From Ulvibacter antarcticus (GTDB lineage: Bacteria; Bacteroidota; Bacteroidia; Flavobacteriales; Flavobacteriaceae), in contig NZ_REFC01000015.1 in NCBI RefSeq assembly GCF_003688405.1, forward strand, positions 124,001-188,000: a stretch of DNA of 64,000 nucleotides, in the 5' to 3' direction. A program made the translations under genes and the position numbers. Positions within the stretch are counted from its first letter, which is position 1, and every line of letters starts with the position of its first letter. The notes below the pieces were generated by a model, which did not search any database, was not told the origin of the DNA, and worked only from the letters and a program-made list of their open reading frames with translations. Positions 42,295 to 50,972 of this stretch are shown piece after piece.

Positions 42295-42723
42295 ATGAAA
42301 ACTTTGAAAATTTTAACCTTAGCATTTTTGACACTTATGTCTGTTTCTTGTAGTAAGAATGACGACACCGACAACACTCCAGTACAAGAAGATCCTGTTG
42401 AACTTACCACAGCCGACCTTCTTGTTAGCGGAAAATGGTTTGTAAACGGAATTAGCGGAACAAGCTTAGACAGTTGCGAACAACAAACATATTTCCATTT
42501 TATTGATTCAAATACACTTATAGTTGAGTCATTCGGGCTAAACGGTGGTGTTTGTGAGTCAAATACATTAAATACTTACGATTACTCTTTGGCTAATCCT
42601 TTAATTAATATTCAGAACGGCGCAACTTCGGTACTATTTGAAATCGAATTTATTTCGGAAACACAGTTAGTGCTTTCTACAGATTCGGGCGGTGGAACTG
42701 CGACTTATAATTTGGTAAAGTAA
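42295..42723 (+). CDS. Lipocalin-like lipoprotein, paralogue 4
   Basis: 142 residues, lipobox SVSC then SKNDD. Mature part: DLLVSGKWFVNG, DSCEQQTYFHFID, GGVCESNT and NPLINIQNGATSVLFEI, with the two family Cys. The first 16 codons are almost identical in DNA to those of paralogue 2, pointing to recent duplication including the leader. It has its own promoter motif and shares a terminator with lipB. Confidence 0.8.
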   Translation: MKTLKILTLAFLTLMSVSCSKNDDTDNTPVQEDPVELTTADLLVSGKWFVNGISGTSLDSCEQQTYFHFIDSNTLIVESFGLNGGVCESNTLNTYDYSLANPLINIQNGATSVLFEIEFISETQLVLSTDSGGGTATYNLVK

Positions 42724-42746
42724 TTCGATAATTTATGCAACCTCTA

Positions 42747-42787
42747 AAACCATTCTTAACTATTGTTAGGGATGGTTTCTTTTTTTA
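42747..42787. terminator. Bidirectional terminator overlapping the lipB 3' end
   Basis: AAACCATTCTTAAC pairs with GTTAGGGATGGTTT around TATT (with mismatches), with T runs on both sides. The right arm lies inside the last codons and stop of lipB (stop at 42756-42758). Confidence 0.65.
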
Positions 42788-43478
42788 ATTCTGCTTCAAA
42801 AAGTTCTGCAAAATGCTTCAGAAGTTTTCCTTTCACCTCTTCCATAGATACTTCGGTTCTGCCCAATTCTACATTTAAAGATGTTACTGCCTTGCCTCTT
42901 ATTCCGCAGGGAATCATATGATCAAAATATCCTAGGTTCGAATTCACATTCAGCGCAAATCCATGCATGGTCACCCACCTACTTGCACGTACACCCAAAG
43001 CACATATTTTTCTGGCAAATGGAGTTCCAACATCCAGCCAAACACCGGTTTCACCCTTAGATCTCGCAGCTTTTAAACCATACTCGTCCAAAGTTCTGAT
43101 AACCATTTCCTCTAAAAAACGAAGATATTTATGAATATCTGTAAAAAAATTCTCCAAATCGAGAATCGGATAACCCACAATTTGCCCGGGCCCATGATAG
43201 GTAATATCACCACCTCGGTTAATTTTATAATAGGTAGCCTTTATCTGTGCTAGTTTCTCTTCAGAAATAAGAAGATTGGAAATATCTCCACTTTTTCCCA
43301 AAGTATAGACATGAGGATGTTCAACCAATAAAAAATAATTAGGCGTTTTAAGTTGTGCATCTTCTCTTCGATTACGAATTTTAAGATCGATAATCCCTTT
43401 GAAAAGCACTTCTTGATATTCCCAAATTTCTTTATAATCTCTAAGTCCGAGATCTTCTATGGTAACAAATTTATTCAA
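42756..43478 (-). CDS. lipB: Octanoyltransferase LipB
   Basis: LipB moves the octanoyl group from acyl-carrier protein to the lipoyl domains of 2-oxo acid dehydrogenases, the first step of lipoate synthesis in the cytosol. The 240-residue product shows the LipB signature: YFLLVEHPHVYTLGKSGD near 50, RGGDITYHGPGQIVGYPILDL near 85 with the catalytic region, GVWLDVGTPFARKICALGVRASRWVTMHGFALNV near 150-183, and FDHMIPCGIRGKAVTSL with the catalytic Cys near 195 (MIPCGI). Length is usual. The end of the gene coincides with a terminator arm, which may mean the last few residues are dispensable. Alone on its strand here. Confidence 0.95.
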   Translation of the reverse strand: MNKFVTIEDLGLRDYKEIWEYQEVLFKGIIDLKIRNRREDAQLKTPNYFLLVEHPHVYTLGKSGDISNLLISEEKLAQIKATYYKINRGGDITYHGPGQIVGYPILDLENFFTDIHKYLRFLEEMVIRTLDEYGLKAARSKGETGVWLDVGTPFARKICALGVRASRWVTMHGFALNVNSNLGYFDHMIPCGIRGKAVTSLNVELGRTEVSMEEVKGKLLKHFAELFEAELKKETIPNNS

Positions 43479-43640
43479 AAGCTAACTTTGGTTTTAATTG
43501 TTCTACAAAATTATACATTATGAAAGCAAATAATATATAATAGTGTAATTATATTTTAGGTCAAAACACTTCAAGAATATGCTTAAAATCATATATTTGT
43601 TACTGAAAAGATCAAATAAATTAATATTAATATCAATGTC

Positions 43641-45902
43641 ATGAAAAACTACCTATTAAAATTTGCGTTGGTTGCTGTTATTATATTTTCGGCAACACAA
43701 GCAAATTCACAGTCTTTATCTGATACCTGGGCGGCGACCACTGCACAAAGGACTCAGAATTTAGAGAAAGAATTTAGAGCTGAAACTCCGTCTGAGTATA
43801 AGCTCTTCCAATTTGATGCTGCACAATTTAAGGCAGCCTTACAAAATGTTCCTCAGAGAAATGAGGTGAGCAATTCACAAGTTATTGTTCAGTTTCCTAC
43901 AAACAATGGAGAATTACAAAGTTTCCGTGTAGCTGAAGCTTCTGTTTTTAGCCCGGAATTGCAAGCTCAATATCCTGAAATTAGATCTTATGTTGGACAA
44001 GGAATCGAAGATCCTTCGGCAATAGCGAGATTTAGTGTATCGGCTATCGGTACTTCTGCTATGATTACTTCAGCAAACTACAAAACGGTATATGTAACAC
44101 CATATACTAAAAACAAGGAGTATTATATGCAATATTCGAGAGCAGACCTTCCTTCTCGTACAGATAATTTTATCTGTCATACAGATGATGGTTTTGCACC
44201 TCCAATTGATTTTGATGCTGTAGCTGCAATGAAAAATGCCGATGATGGTATGTTAAGAACATTTAGACTAGCACTTGCATGTACTGGAGAATATTCTATT
44301 TTCCACCTAAACAACCAAGGTATTCCAGGTGGAGCTACTGAGGCTGTTAAAAAAGCTGCAGTTCTTATGGCAATGAATACCTCAATGACTAGAGTAAATG
44401 GTATTTATGAGAAAGATCTTGCAGTAACTATGGTAATAGTTCCTAATAATATAGACATTATCTTTTTAGATCCTGCTACAGACGGCTATACAAACAATAA
44501 TGGTGGAGCTATGTTAGGTGAAAACCAAGCGAAGTGTGATGCTATTATTGGAACTGCCAATTACGATATCGGTCACGTTTTTAGTACCGGTGGTGGTGGA
44601 GTCGCTCAACTTAACTCTCCTTGTACTTCTAACAAGGCTAGAGGGGTAACTGGTCTTCCACAGCCAATTGGAGACTTCTTTGACGTGGATTATGTTGCTC
44701 ACGAAATGGGTCACCAATATGGTGGTAATCACACTTTCAATAATTCTTGTGGAAATAACCGTAACGGTGGAACCGCTGTTGAACCAGGAAGTGGATCAAC
44801 TATAATGGCGTATGCAGGAATTTGCCCTCCAAACGTTCAAGCACATAGTGATGATTTCTTCAATGGTGTAAACATCCTTGAAATGTGGCAAAACATTTCG
44901 GCTGGTGCCGGTCAATGTGCCGCTCAAACTGCTACAAACAATGACCCGCCAATCGCAGAAGCTGGAGATTCATACGATATTCCTAGCTCAACACCTTTCG
45001 TAATGACAGGTACTGCTACAGATGTAAATCCTGGAGATGTTCTTACATATAACTGGGAACAAAAAGATAATATAGTAGCTCCAATGCCTCCTTCTCCAAC
45101 TTCGACAGAAGGACCATTGTTCTTATCTTTAGTTTCAAATGTTTCTCCATCAAGATATTTCCCAGCACTACCAACTGTAATATCGGGTGCAACTAGCACA
45201 ACATGGGAAGTTATACCTTCAGTAACACGTTTTATTCGTTTCCGACTTACCGTTAGAGACAACGCTGCTGCTGGTGGTTCTTCATCAAGTGATCTTGCTG
45301 CAGTAATCGTAGACGGAAACTCAGGACCTTTTCTTGTGACTTCACAAACGACTAACGAAACTTGGAATGCTAACGGGTCTGAAACAATTACCTGGGATGT
45401 TGCCGGAACTGATGCAGCTCCTGTAGACACTCCTAACGTAGATATATTCTTATCTATCGATGGTGGTCTTACTTTCCCAACCGTACTTGCAACAGCAGTT
45501 CCAAATAATGGATCAGCAGTTATCTCGGTACCACTAGCTATTGATACAAACCAAGCGAGAGTTATGGTAAAAGGTAACCCTAATGTTTTCTATCAAGTAA
45601 ACACTACAAACTTTACTATTAGTAGTGTATTAGCGGTATCTGAGGTTGTTTTTGAAGATCTTTCAATCTACCCTAACCCAACAAACGGAAACTTTAGTAT
45701 TAACTTTAAGCCTCAATCTGCTTCAGATGTAAACATTGCATTATACGATGTAAGAGGAAGAGAAATTGATACACAAGTTTTTGAGAATAACGGAAGCACC
45801 TTTAGTGAGTCTATGTCTTATAACGGACTTAACACAGGAATGTATTTTGTTAAAATAAGCAATAACGGTCAAAGTCAGACTGTAAAGCTTATCATTGAAT
45901 AA
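43641..45902 (+). CDS. Secreted reprolysin-like (M12B type) zinc metalloprotease with T9SS type A sorting domain
   Basis: 753 residues with a signal peptide (MKNYLLKFALVAVIIFSATQANSQ). The pro-region is followed by a catalytic domain with the metzincin motif HEMGHQYGGNH (His354, Glu355, His358, His364) and a downstream Met-turn (GSTIMAYAGI). The long C-terminal part holds Ig/PKD-like segments (DPPIAEAGDSYDIPSSTPF, NETWNANGSETITWDVAG), then a type A sorting domain (YPNPTNGNFSINF to VKLIIE). It is a secreted or surface protease cleaving unknown proteins, processed through PorU. A TATATTTG -7 box is at 43592-43599. A strong terminator follows. Confidence 0.93.
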   Translation: MKNYLLKFALVAVIIFSATQANSQSLSDTWAATTAQRTQNLEKEFRAETPSEYKLFQFDAAQFKAALQNVPQRNEVSNSQVIVQFPTNNGELQSFRVAEASVFSPELQAQYPEIRSYVGQGIEDPSAIARFSVSAIGTSAMITSANYKTVYVTPYTKNKEYYMQYSRADLPSRTDNFICHTDDGFAPPIDFDAVAAMKNADDGMLRTFRLALACTGEYSIFHLNNQGIPGGATEAVKKAAVLMAMNTSMTRVNGIYEKDLAVTMVIVPNNIDIIFLDPATDGYTNNNGGAMLGENQAKCDAIIGTANYDIGHVFSTGGGGVAQLNSPCTSNKARGVTGLPQPIGDFFDVDYVAHEMGHQYGGNHTFNNSCGNNRNGGTAVEPGSGSTIMAYAGICPPNVQAHSDDFFNGVNILEMWQNISAGAGQCAAQTATNNDPPIAEAGDSYDIPSSTPFVMTGTATDVNPGDVLTYNWEQKDNIVAPMPPSPTSTEGPLFLSLVSNVSPSRYFPALPTVISGATSTTWEVIPSVTRFIRFRLTVRDNAAAGGSSSSDLAAVIVDGNSGPFLVTSQTTNETWNANGSETITWDVAGTDAAPVDTPNVDIFLSIDGGLTFPTVLATAVPNNGSAVISVPLAIDTNQARVMVKGNPNVFYQVNTTNFTISSVLAVSEVVFEDLSIYPNPTNGNFSINFKPQSASDVNIALYDVRGREIDTQVFENNGSTFSESMSYNGLNTGMYFVKISNNGQSQTVKLIIE

Positions 45903-45921
45903 GTAACAAAGTTGTTAAATT

Positions 45922-45959
45922 AAAAAAGCGGGGCTCTTTCGAGTCCCGCTTTTTTTTTG
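45922..45959 (+). terminator. Rho-independent terminator after the metalloprotease gene
   Basis: AAAAAAGCGGGGCTC pairs with GAGTCCCGCTTTTTT around TTTC, followed by more T. It can work in both directions for the convergent gene at 45973. Confidence 0.9.
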
Positions 45960-45972
45960 TTTAAATCGGAAT

Positions 45973-46509
45973 CTATAAACTAACTGTTCTTTTAATTGAA
46001 GTTACTTTTTGAGAAGTTTCATCAATTTTAAAATTGACTTCAAAATTTAATTGCTTTCCTGTTTTACTAAGACTGAAACTGCCTTTTTTTACTTTATAAA
46101 ATCCAGCTTCTCCCCTGCAAAAACATTGCTTTCCATAAAGAAGACTCACCGTTTGAAGAGATGAATTTGCCAATTTCAATGATTCTGCAGAATTTGGCAC
46201 CTCAAAGTGAATGGTTTCTGAGTAATTCCCGTCGGCGGTACCTTCTGGCCCTTTTTCAGAATACGTAAACTCAACGACCATATTTTCTCCATCCTCAAAG
46301 ACAGGATAAAGCATCCCCGTAGTATCTTCTTTCAAAATCATGTTTTTATTTTTCATCACTTTCAAAGTACAATCACCAGCTTCAGGGCAATTATCTTTTA
46401 TCATTTCCATCTTTTCTTCGGAATTTACCTCTGATACTTCTTTAGTACCTTTGGTTGAGTTACAAGCATTTGCTGCTAATATTGCAATTAGAAAAATATA
46501 CGTCTTCAT
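45973..46509 (-). CDS. Lipoprotein of unknown function
   Basis: 178 residues with lipobox ANAC (Cys about 16) then NSTKGTKEV. Three further Cys pairs occur in DNCPEAGDC and KQCFCRG, so disulfides are likely. The pattern is beta-rich (MLYPVFEDGENMVVEFTYSEK, HFEVPNSAESLKL, QLNFEVNFKID). No known family recognised. It stands alone on the minus strand between two plus-strand genes and shares the terminator with the metalloprotease. Confidence 0.72.
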   Translation of the reverse strand: MKTYIFLIAILAANACNSTKGTKEVSEVNSEEKMEMIKDNCPEAGDCTLKVMKNKNMILKEDTTGMLYPVFEDGENMVVEFTYSEKGPEGTADGNYSETIHFEVPNSAESLKLANSSLQTVSLLYGKQCFCRGEAGFYKVKKGSFSLSKTGKQLNFEVNFKIDETSQKVTSIKRTVSL

Positions 46510-46633
46510 CTATTTAATTTTAATGGTTATTTCCTTAACTAATTTAGTTCTAAGTTATCTAAGTAAAACAAACTCTGTTCCAAATCAATTTGAAAGATAG
46601 TGCAATTATCTCAAAAGCGACATAACGGCACTT

Positions 46634-46789
46634 TTATTTAGGATTATTAATGATAATCAAAGCTGCGATAACACCAGGAATCCAACCGCATACGGTAAGA
46701 ATTAAAACGATTAAAATAGATCCACAACCTTTATCTATAACGGCAAGTGGTGGAAAAAGGATTGAAAGTAAGACTCTCCAAATACTCAT
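46634..46789 (-). CDS. YqaE/Pmp3 family small membrane protein
   Basis: A 51-residue protein, MSIWRVLLSILFPPLAVIDK to IIINNPK, encoded in the gap after the lipoprotein gene and too short for many gene callers. The FPPLAV motif, the following GCGS and the second helix LIVLILTVCGWIPGVIAALIII are the signature of YqaE/Pmp3 proteolipids, small two-helix inner-membrane proteins linked to salt and membrane stress. Both predicted helices are present, so the gene is complete. The surrounding gap otherwise holds nothing I can name. Confidence 0.88.
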   Translation of the reverse strand: MSIWRVLLSILFPPLAVIDKGCGSILIVLILTVCGWIPGVIAALIIINNPK

Positions 46790-47012
46790 AAGTGGGAATT
46801 AAAAATTAAATACACTGTATATGTCTTAAGATTTCACAATTGTTACATCGCCTTTTGAAACTGTTAGTATTTATAAATCCAGATGTATTTTAAACTCAAA
46901 AACAGTTTTCAAGTAATAAAGCTTGTGATTTTATATATTTACGACTTTCAATGTGAAAGTTACTTCAATTAAAACAAGCTACTCGTTCAGTAAATAAATA
47001 TAAAAAAGGTAA

Positions 47013-48074
47013 ATGAATAGAATTCAATTTTTTCTATGCTTCTTGATTGGATCGATTTCGGTCACCGGAATTGCCCAATACAAATTTACCGGCTATGTGG
47101 ACCCTAATCTTTCCGAAGGCACCATTTACCTTTCCATGGTAGAGGATTACCGAAAAATCTCGGGCGTATATCCCGAACAAATACTAAGTACAACGGCAGC
47201 AGATTCTAGTGGCTACTTTTCTTTCTCCGATAATAATCTGTCTTTAGAAAACCGTATTTACAGAATTCATGTAGATACCTGTTCTGAAGCCGATCAAAAC
47301 ACTTCACATTTTACCGGACATTGTCCCAACAGTAAAGAAGTAGTATTCGTCGCTAACAACAGTGATACCATAAATCTTCCGTTCTCCTTCGACGATGAAA
47401 TGTTTTGTCGTGTCGAATCAAAAAATGAAAAGGCCAACTCATTTTTGAAGATCGATTCTTTAAAACACGATATGCGTTTTGCATTTGGCACCTATAGAAG
47501 TGAAGCCAACAGAAAGGTGAATTCTAAAAAATGGTTCACTATTCTGCAAGATTACGGTGAGCAGTTACACGAGCCATTGGCAGAATTATATAGCTATGCG
47601 TTTCTTTCAGATAGAACGCAACAACTCCACACCTATTATCTGCAAGATCTTAAAACAAATCCGTATTACGACAATCTGTTGCAGCGACTTTCAGAAAAAT
47701 ACCCCAATAGCCCTTATATAGAGCAATATAAAGCTGAAATTACATCCGATAAATATATTATCTCATCACATAAATCAGATACATTTCCATGGTGGTTATG
47801 GTTATTGTTAGGGATTACTTTGCTCTCATTGGTTGGTAATTTTTATTTCTTCGGAAAACTAAAAAAATTAAAACTAGAGACGCCTTCTCCCGTTGCATCT
47901 TTGTCAAATCAGGAAAAAAAAGTATTGGATCTCATCCTTGAAGATAAAAGTAATAAAGAGATCGCATCCATGTTGTTTGTAAGCGTGAGCACTATAAAGA
48001 CACATGTAAATAACCTTTACAAAAAATTGAATGTCTCTTCCAGAGATGAAGTGAAGGCTATGTTTCCAAGATAA
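47013..48074 (+). CDS. Membrane-anchored LuxR-type transcription regulator
   Basis: 353 residues: a signal peptide (MNRIQFFLCFLIGSISVTGIAQ), an extracytoplasmic domain of about 235 residues with no known family and four Cys (CSEADQ, HCPNS, FCRVES), one membrane helix (about 259-281, FPWWLWLLLGITLLSLVGNF), and a cytosolic LuxR HTH (SNQEKKVLDLILEDKSNKEIASMLFVSVSTIKTHVNNLYKKLNV). The HTH is in the usual C-terminal place, so the protein would sense outside and bind DNA while still in the membrane, like ToxR in plan but not in family. Alone on its transcript. Targets unknown. Confidence 0.88.
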   Translation: MNRIQFFLCFLIGSISVTGIAQYKFTGYVDPNLSEGTIYLSMVEDYRKISGVYPEQILSTTAADSSGYFSFSDNNLSLENRIYRIHVDTCSEADQNTSHFTGHCPNSKEVVFVANNSDTINLPFSFDDEMFCRVESKNEKANSFLKIDSLKHDMRFAFGTYRSEANRKVNSKKWFTILQDYGEQLHEPLAELYSYAFLSDRTQQLHTYYLQDLKTNPYYDNLLQRLSEKYPNSPYIEQYKAEITSDKYIISSHKSDTFPWWLWLLLGITLLSLVGNFYFFGKLKKLKLETPSPVASLSNQEKKVLDLILEDKSNKEIASMLFVSVSTIKTHVNNLYKKLNVSSRDEVKAMFPR

Positions 48075-48115
48075 TGGTTTTAAAATTAAACCTAATTGAA
48101 AGGTAGTATCCAATA

Positions 48116-48140
48116 GTTCTCGACTGCGCTCGAACAGACA
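48116..48140. repeat. Short dispersed repeat fragment (CTCGACTGCGC)
   Basis: TTCTCGACTGCGCTCGAACAGA, related to the fragment at 21056. It lies in the 203-base gap after the LuxR-type gene. Confidence 0.45.
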
Positions 48141-48277
48141 GCAATCTACTTTTTAAAATCATTCATTCCAATTACGCCAAGATTTCAACCGGGTACTAGC
48201 ACTCTATTCAATCCTTCAATTCACAGGCTTTTTCATAATTATTAGAATCTTCGTGGTGAAAACTAAAACCAACGACC

Positions 48278-49168
48278 ATGAAAAATCTAATACTACTAAT
48301 TTTTACCTTAAGTGCAACTATTTTATCTTACGGACAAACATTCAATCACGAAATACAACTTGAAGGAAAACCATCTTTACTACTCGGCAAAGTGAATAAA
48401 GATATCCTTTCAGAACAAAACTATAAAGACTGGTTCCTTACCAATGCCGAAAATTACAATCCGAACCAGGAAAAAATAGCTCAGATTGAGACCTTGCTTT
48501 CCGATTATACTATTACTGCATTCTTTGGCACTTGGTGTGGAGACAGTAAAGAGGAACTGCCTCGCTTTTATAAAATCTTAGAAGAAGCTGATTTTTCCTT
48601 AGATCGTCTAACGGTTGTTGCCGTAGCTTCTGAACGTGATTTTTACAAACAAAGCCCTGGAGGTGAGGAAGAAGGACTCAATATTCATAGAGTGCCTACA
48701 TTCATCTTCTATAAAGACGGCAAAGAAGTCAACCGAATTGTCGAACATCCTGTAAATTCTCTGGAAACGGATATACTTCATATCCTTCAGCAGCAATCAT
48801 ACACACCAAATTATCATGCAGTGACCATTGTTAACACTGCTATTGAAGACATGGGATTGAAAAAGTTTCAGAAAAAATCCAAAAAACTGCTTCCGAAGTT
48901 AAAAAAAGTAGCCAAAAACATGTACGAATTGAACACCTACTCTAGCGTTCTGTATTTTTCAGATAAGAAGGAGGAAGCTATTGCTGTAGCAAGGCTAAAC
49001 ACCATACTATTCCCAAAAGAAGCCACGACTTATGAAAACCTCGGACATAAACTCTATGGTATCAATCGTTTGGATGAAGCTCTAAAGCACTACGAAACCG
49101 CATTAAACTTGGATCCGACGAAGGAAAAAATAAAAGACAGGATCGATTTGATAAAATCCAGAGCTTAA
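48278..49168 (+). CDS. Thioredoxin-like protein with CxxS active site and C-terminal TPR-like region
   Basis: 296 residues with a signal peptide (MKNLILLIFTLSATILSYGQ). Residues about 65-170 form a thioredoxin-like domain with FFGTWCGDSKEELPRFYKIL (Cys87, Ser90). The second catalytic Cys of a CxxC site is replaced by Ser, so it may form mixed disulfides or act as a chaperone rather than a disulfide reductase. The C-terminal part (about 205-295, ending ALKHYETALNLDPTKE) is TPR-like. Probably periplasmic. It stands alone before lysS. Confidence 0.82.
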   Translation: MKNLILLIFTLSATILSYGQTFNHEIQLEGKPSLLLGKVNKDILSEQNYKDWFLTNAENYNPNQEKIAQIETLLSDYTITAFFGTWCGDSKEELPRFYKILEEADFSLDRLTVVAVASERDFYKQSPGGEEEGLNIHRVPTFIFYKDGKEVNRIVEHPVNSLETDILHILQQQSYTPNYHAVTIVNTAIEDMGLKKFQKKSKKLLPKLKKVAKNMYELNTYSSVLYFSDKKEEAIAVARLNTILFPKEATTYENLGHKLYGINRLDEALKHYETALNLDPTKEKIKDRIDLIKSRA

Positions 49169-49201
49169 TCAGTTTCTTGCATTAAAAAGGAGGCGACGAA
49201 A

Positions 49202-49232
49202 TTGAATAACCCGTTGTTTGTACATATCTTTG
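49202..49232 (+). promoter_or_regulatory. Predicted sigma-A promoter of lysS
   Basis: TTG (49202-49204), 20 bases, then TATCTTTG (49225-49232), a close match to the Bacteroidota consensus, 23 bases before the lysS ATG. Confidence 0.65.
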
Positions 49233-49255
49233 CTGCTTATTTTTAGACAAGCAAT

Positions 49256-50947
49256 ATGCAACTTACTGAACTCGAACTCATCCGAAGAGAAAAACTTACC
49301 CAATTACGTAATTTGGGTATAAATCCTTATCCCGCAGACCTATTTCCGTTGGATTCAAATTCGAAGGAGATAAAACAGCACTTTGAAGAAGGTAAAAAAG
49401 TAACAATTGCCGGACGCCTAATGCGTAAAAACATTCAGGGAAAAGCTTCTTTTGCTCAGTTACAGGATTCGGAAGGTCGTATTCAGGTGTATTTTAACCG
49501 TGATGAAATTTGTACCGGTGAGGATAAAACGCAATATAATGAAGTCTATAAAAAACTGCTTGATATTGGTGATTTTATAGGGATTGAAGGTAAATTGTTT
49601 ACGACTCAAGTAGGTGAAAAAACCGTCATGGTTAAAAAATTCAGCCTACTTTCAAAAGCTTTAAAACCCCTTCCGCAGCCAAAAGTAGATGCCGAAGGCA
49701 AAGTTCACGACGCCTTTACCGATGCCGAACAACGCTATCGTCAACGTTATGTTGATCTGGTTGTGAACCCGCATGTAAAAGAAGTATTTATAAAACGAAC
49801 CAAGTTATTCAATGCCATGCGTACTTTCTTTAATGATAGAGAGTACTTCGAAGTTGAAACACCAATATTACAACCTATTCCTGGAGGTGCAGCGGCTCGT
49901 CCGTTTGTGACACACCATAATTCCTTAGACATTCCGCTTTATATGCGAATTGCAAATGAATTATACCTAAAACGCCTTATCGTTGGTGGTTTTGATGGAG
50001 TGTACGAGTTTTCTAAGAACTTCAGAAATGAAGGAATGGATCGTACTCACAACCCAGAATTTACAGCCATGGAAATTTATGTGGCTTATAAGGACTACAA
50101 CTGGATGATGGATTTCTGTGAGCAGTTATTAGAATTTTGTGCTTCGGAAGTAAACGGAACTACAAAAGCGACATTTGGCGAACACGAAATAGACTTCAAA
50201 GCACCCTATGCGCGAGTGACCATGGCGCAATCGATTGTAGATTTTACAGGGTTTGACATCAGCGGTAAATCGGAAGAAGAGATTAGATCTGCTGCCAAAG
50301 AAATGGGCGTTGATGTAGACGACACTATGGGCAAAGGAAAACTGATCGATGAGATATTTGGCGAGAAATGTGAAGGAAATTACATCCAACCAACATTTAT
50401 TACCGATTATCCTAAAGAAATGAGCCCGCTCTGTAAGGAACATCGCACCAATCCGGAACTTACCGAACGTTTTGAATTGATGGTCTGCGGAAAAGAAATC
50501 GCAAATGCATATAGTGAATTAAACGATCCAATTGATCAACGTGAACGCTTTGAAGCACAGTTAAAATTAGCAGATCGCGGCGATGATGAGGCAACCGCTT
50601 TTATAGATTTCGACTTTCTACGAGCGCTTGAATACGGCATGCCTCCAACCAGCGGAATGGGAATTGGGATGGATCGATTAATTATGTTCCTAACCAATAA
50701 TGCCTCCATACAGGAAGTGTTATTCTTCCCTCAAATGCGACCTGAAAAGAAAAAGGTCGAAATGACTGAAGACGAAAAAGAAGTGTTCACCATTCTTAAA
50801 AACAACTCCCCTATGGAATTGGACGCTTTAAAATCTCAGTCGGGATTAAGCAATAAAAAGTGGGATAAAACCATAAAAGGACTCACCAAGAATAAAATAG
50901 TAAAAGTCGAGAAGACCGAGGAAGGTTTATTAGTCTCTGCAGTATAA
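49256..50947 (+). CDS. lysS: Lysine--tRNA ligase (class II)
   Basis: Charges tRNA-Lys with lysine in the cytosol. 563 residues: an N-terminal OB fold (about 55-150, VTIAGRLMRKNIQGKASFAQLQD), then the class II catalytic domain with motif 1 near 200 (EVETPILQPIPGGAAARPF), motif 2 FRNEGMDRTHNPEFTAMEIY near 260 and motif 3 GMPPTSGMGIGMDRLIMFLT near 465. About 60 extra C-terminal residues (after FFPQMRPEKKK) look like a small winged-helix-type extension, seen in many flavobacterial LysRS. Good promoter upstream. Confidence 0.97.
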   Translation: MQLTELELIRREKLTQLRNLGINPYPADLFPLDSNSKEIKQHFEEGKKVTIAGRLMRKNIQGKASFAQLQDSEGRIQVYFNRDEICTGEDKTQYNEVYKKLLDIGDFIGIEGKLFTTQVGEKTVMVKKFSLLSKALKPLPQPKVDAEGKVHDAFTDAEQRYRQRYVDLVVNPHVKEVFIKRTKLFNAMRTFFNDREYFEVETPILQPIPGGAAARPFVTHHNSLDIPLYMRIANELYLKRLIVGGFDGVYEFSKNFRNEGMDRTHNPEFTAMEIYVAYKDYNWMMDFCEQLLEFCASEVNGTTKATFGEHEIDFKAPYARVTMAQSIVDFTGFDISGKSEEEIRSAAKEMGVDVDDTMGKGKLIDEIFGEKCEGNYIQPTFITDYPKEMSPLCKEHRTNPELTERFELMVCGKEIANAYSELNDPIDQRERFEAQLKLADRGDDEATAFIDFDFLRALEYGMPPTSGMGIGMDRLIMFLTNNASIQEVLFFPQMRPEKKKVEMTEDEKEVFTILKNNSPMELDALKSQSGLSNKKWDKTIKGLTKNKIVKVEKTEEGLLVSAV

Positions 50948-50972
50948 ATTTCGAATTATTTAGCCCAAATTT

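Noticed and set aside
44924-45430. 168-codon minus-strand frame inside the metalloprotease gene
   Set aside because: Shadow of the beta-rich secreted domain; no start context or family.
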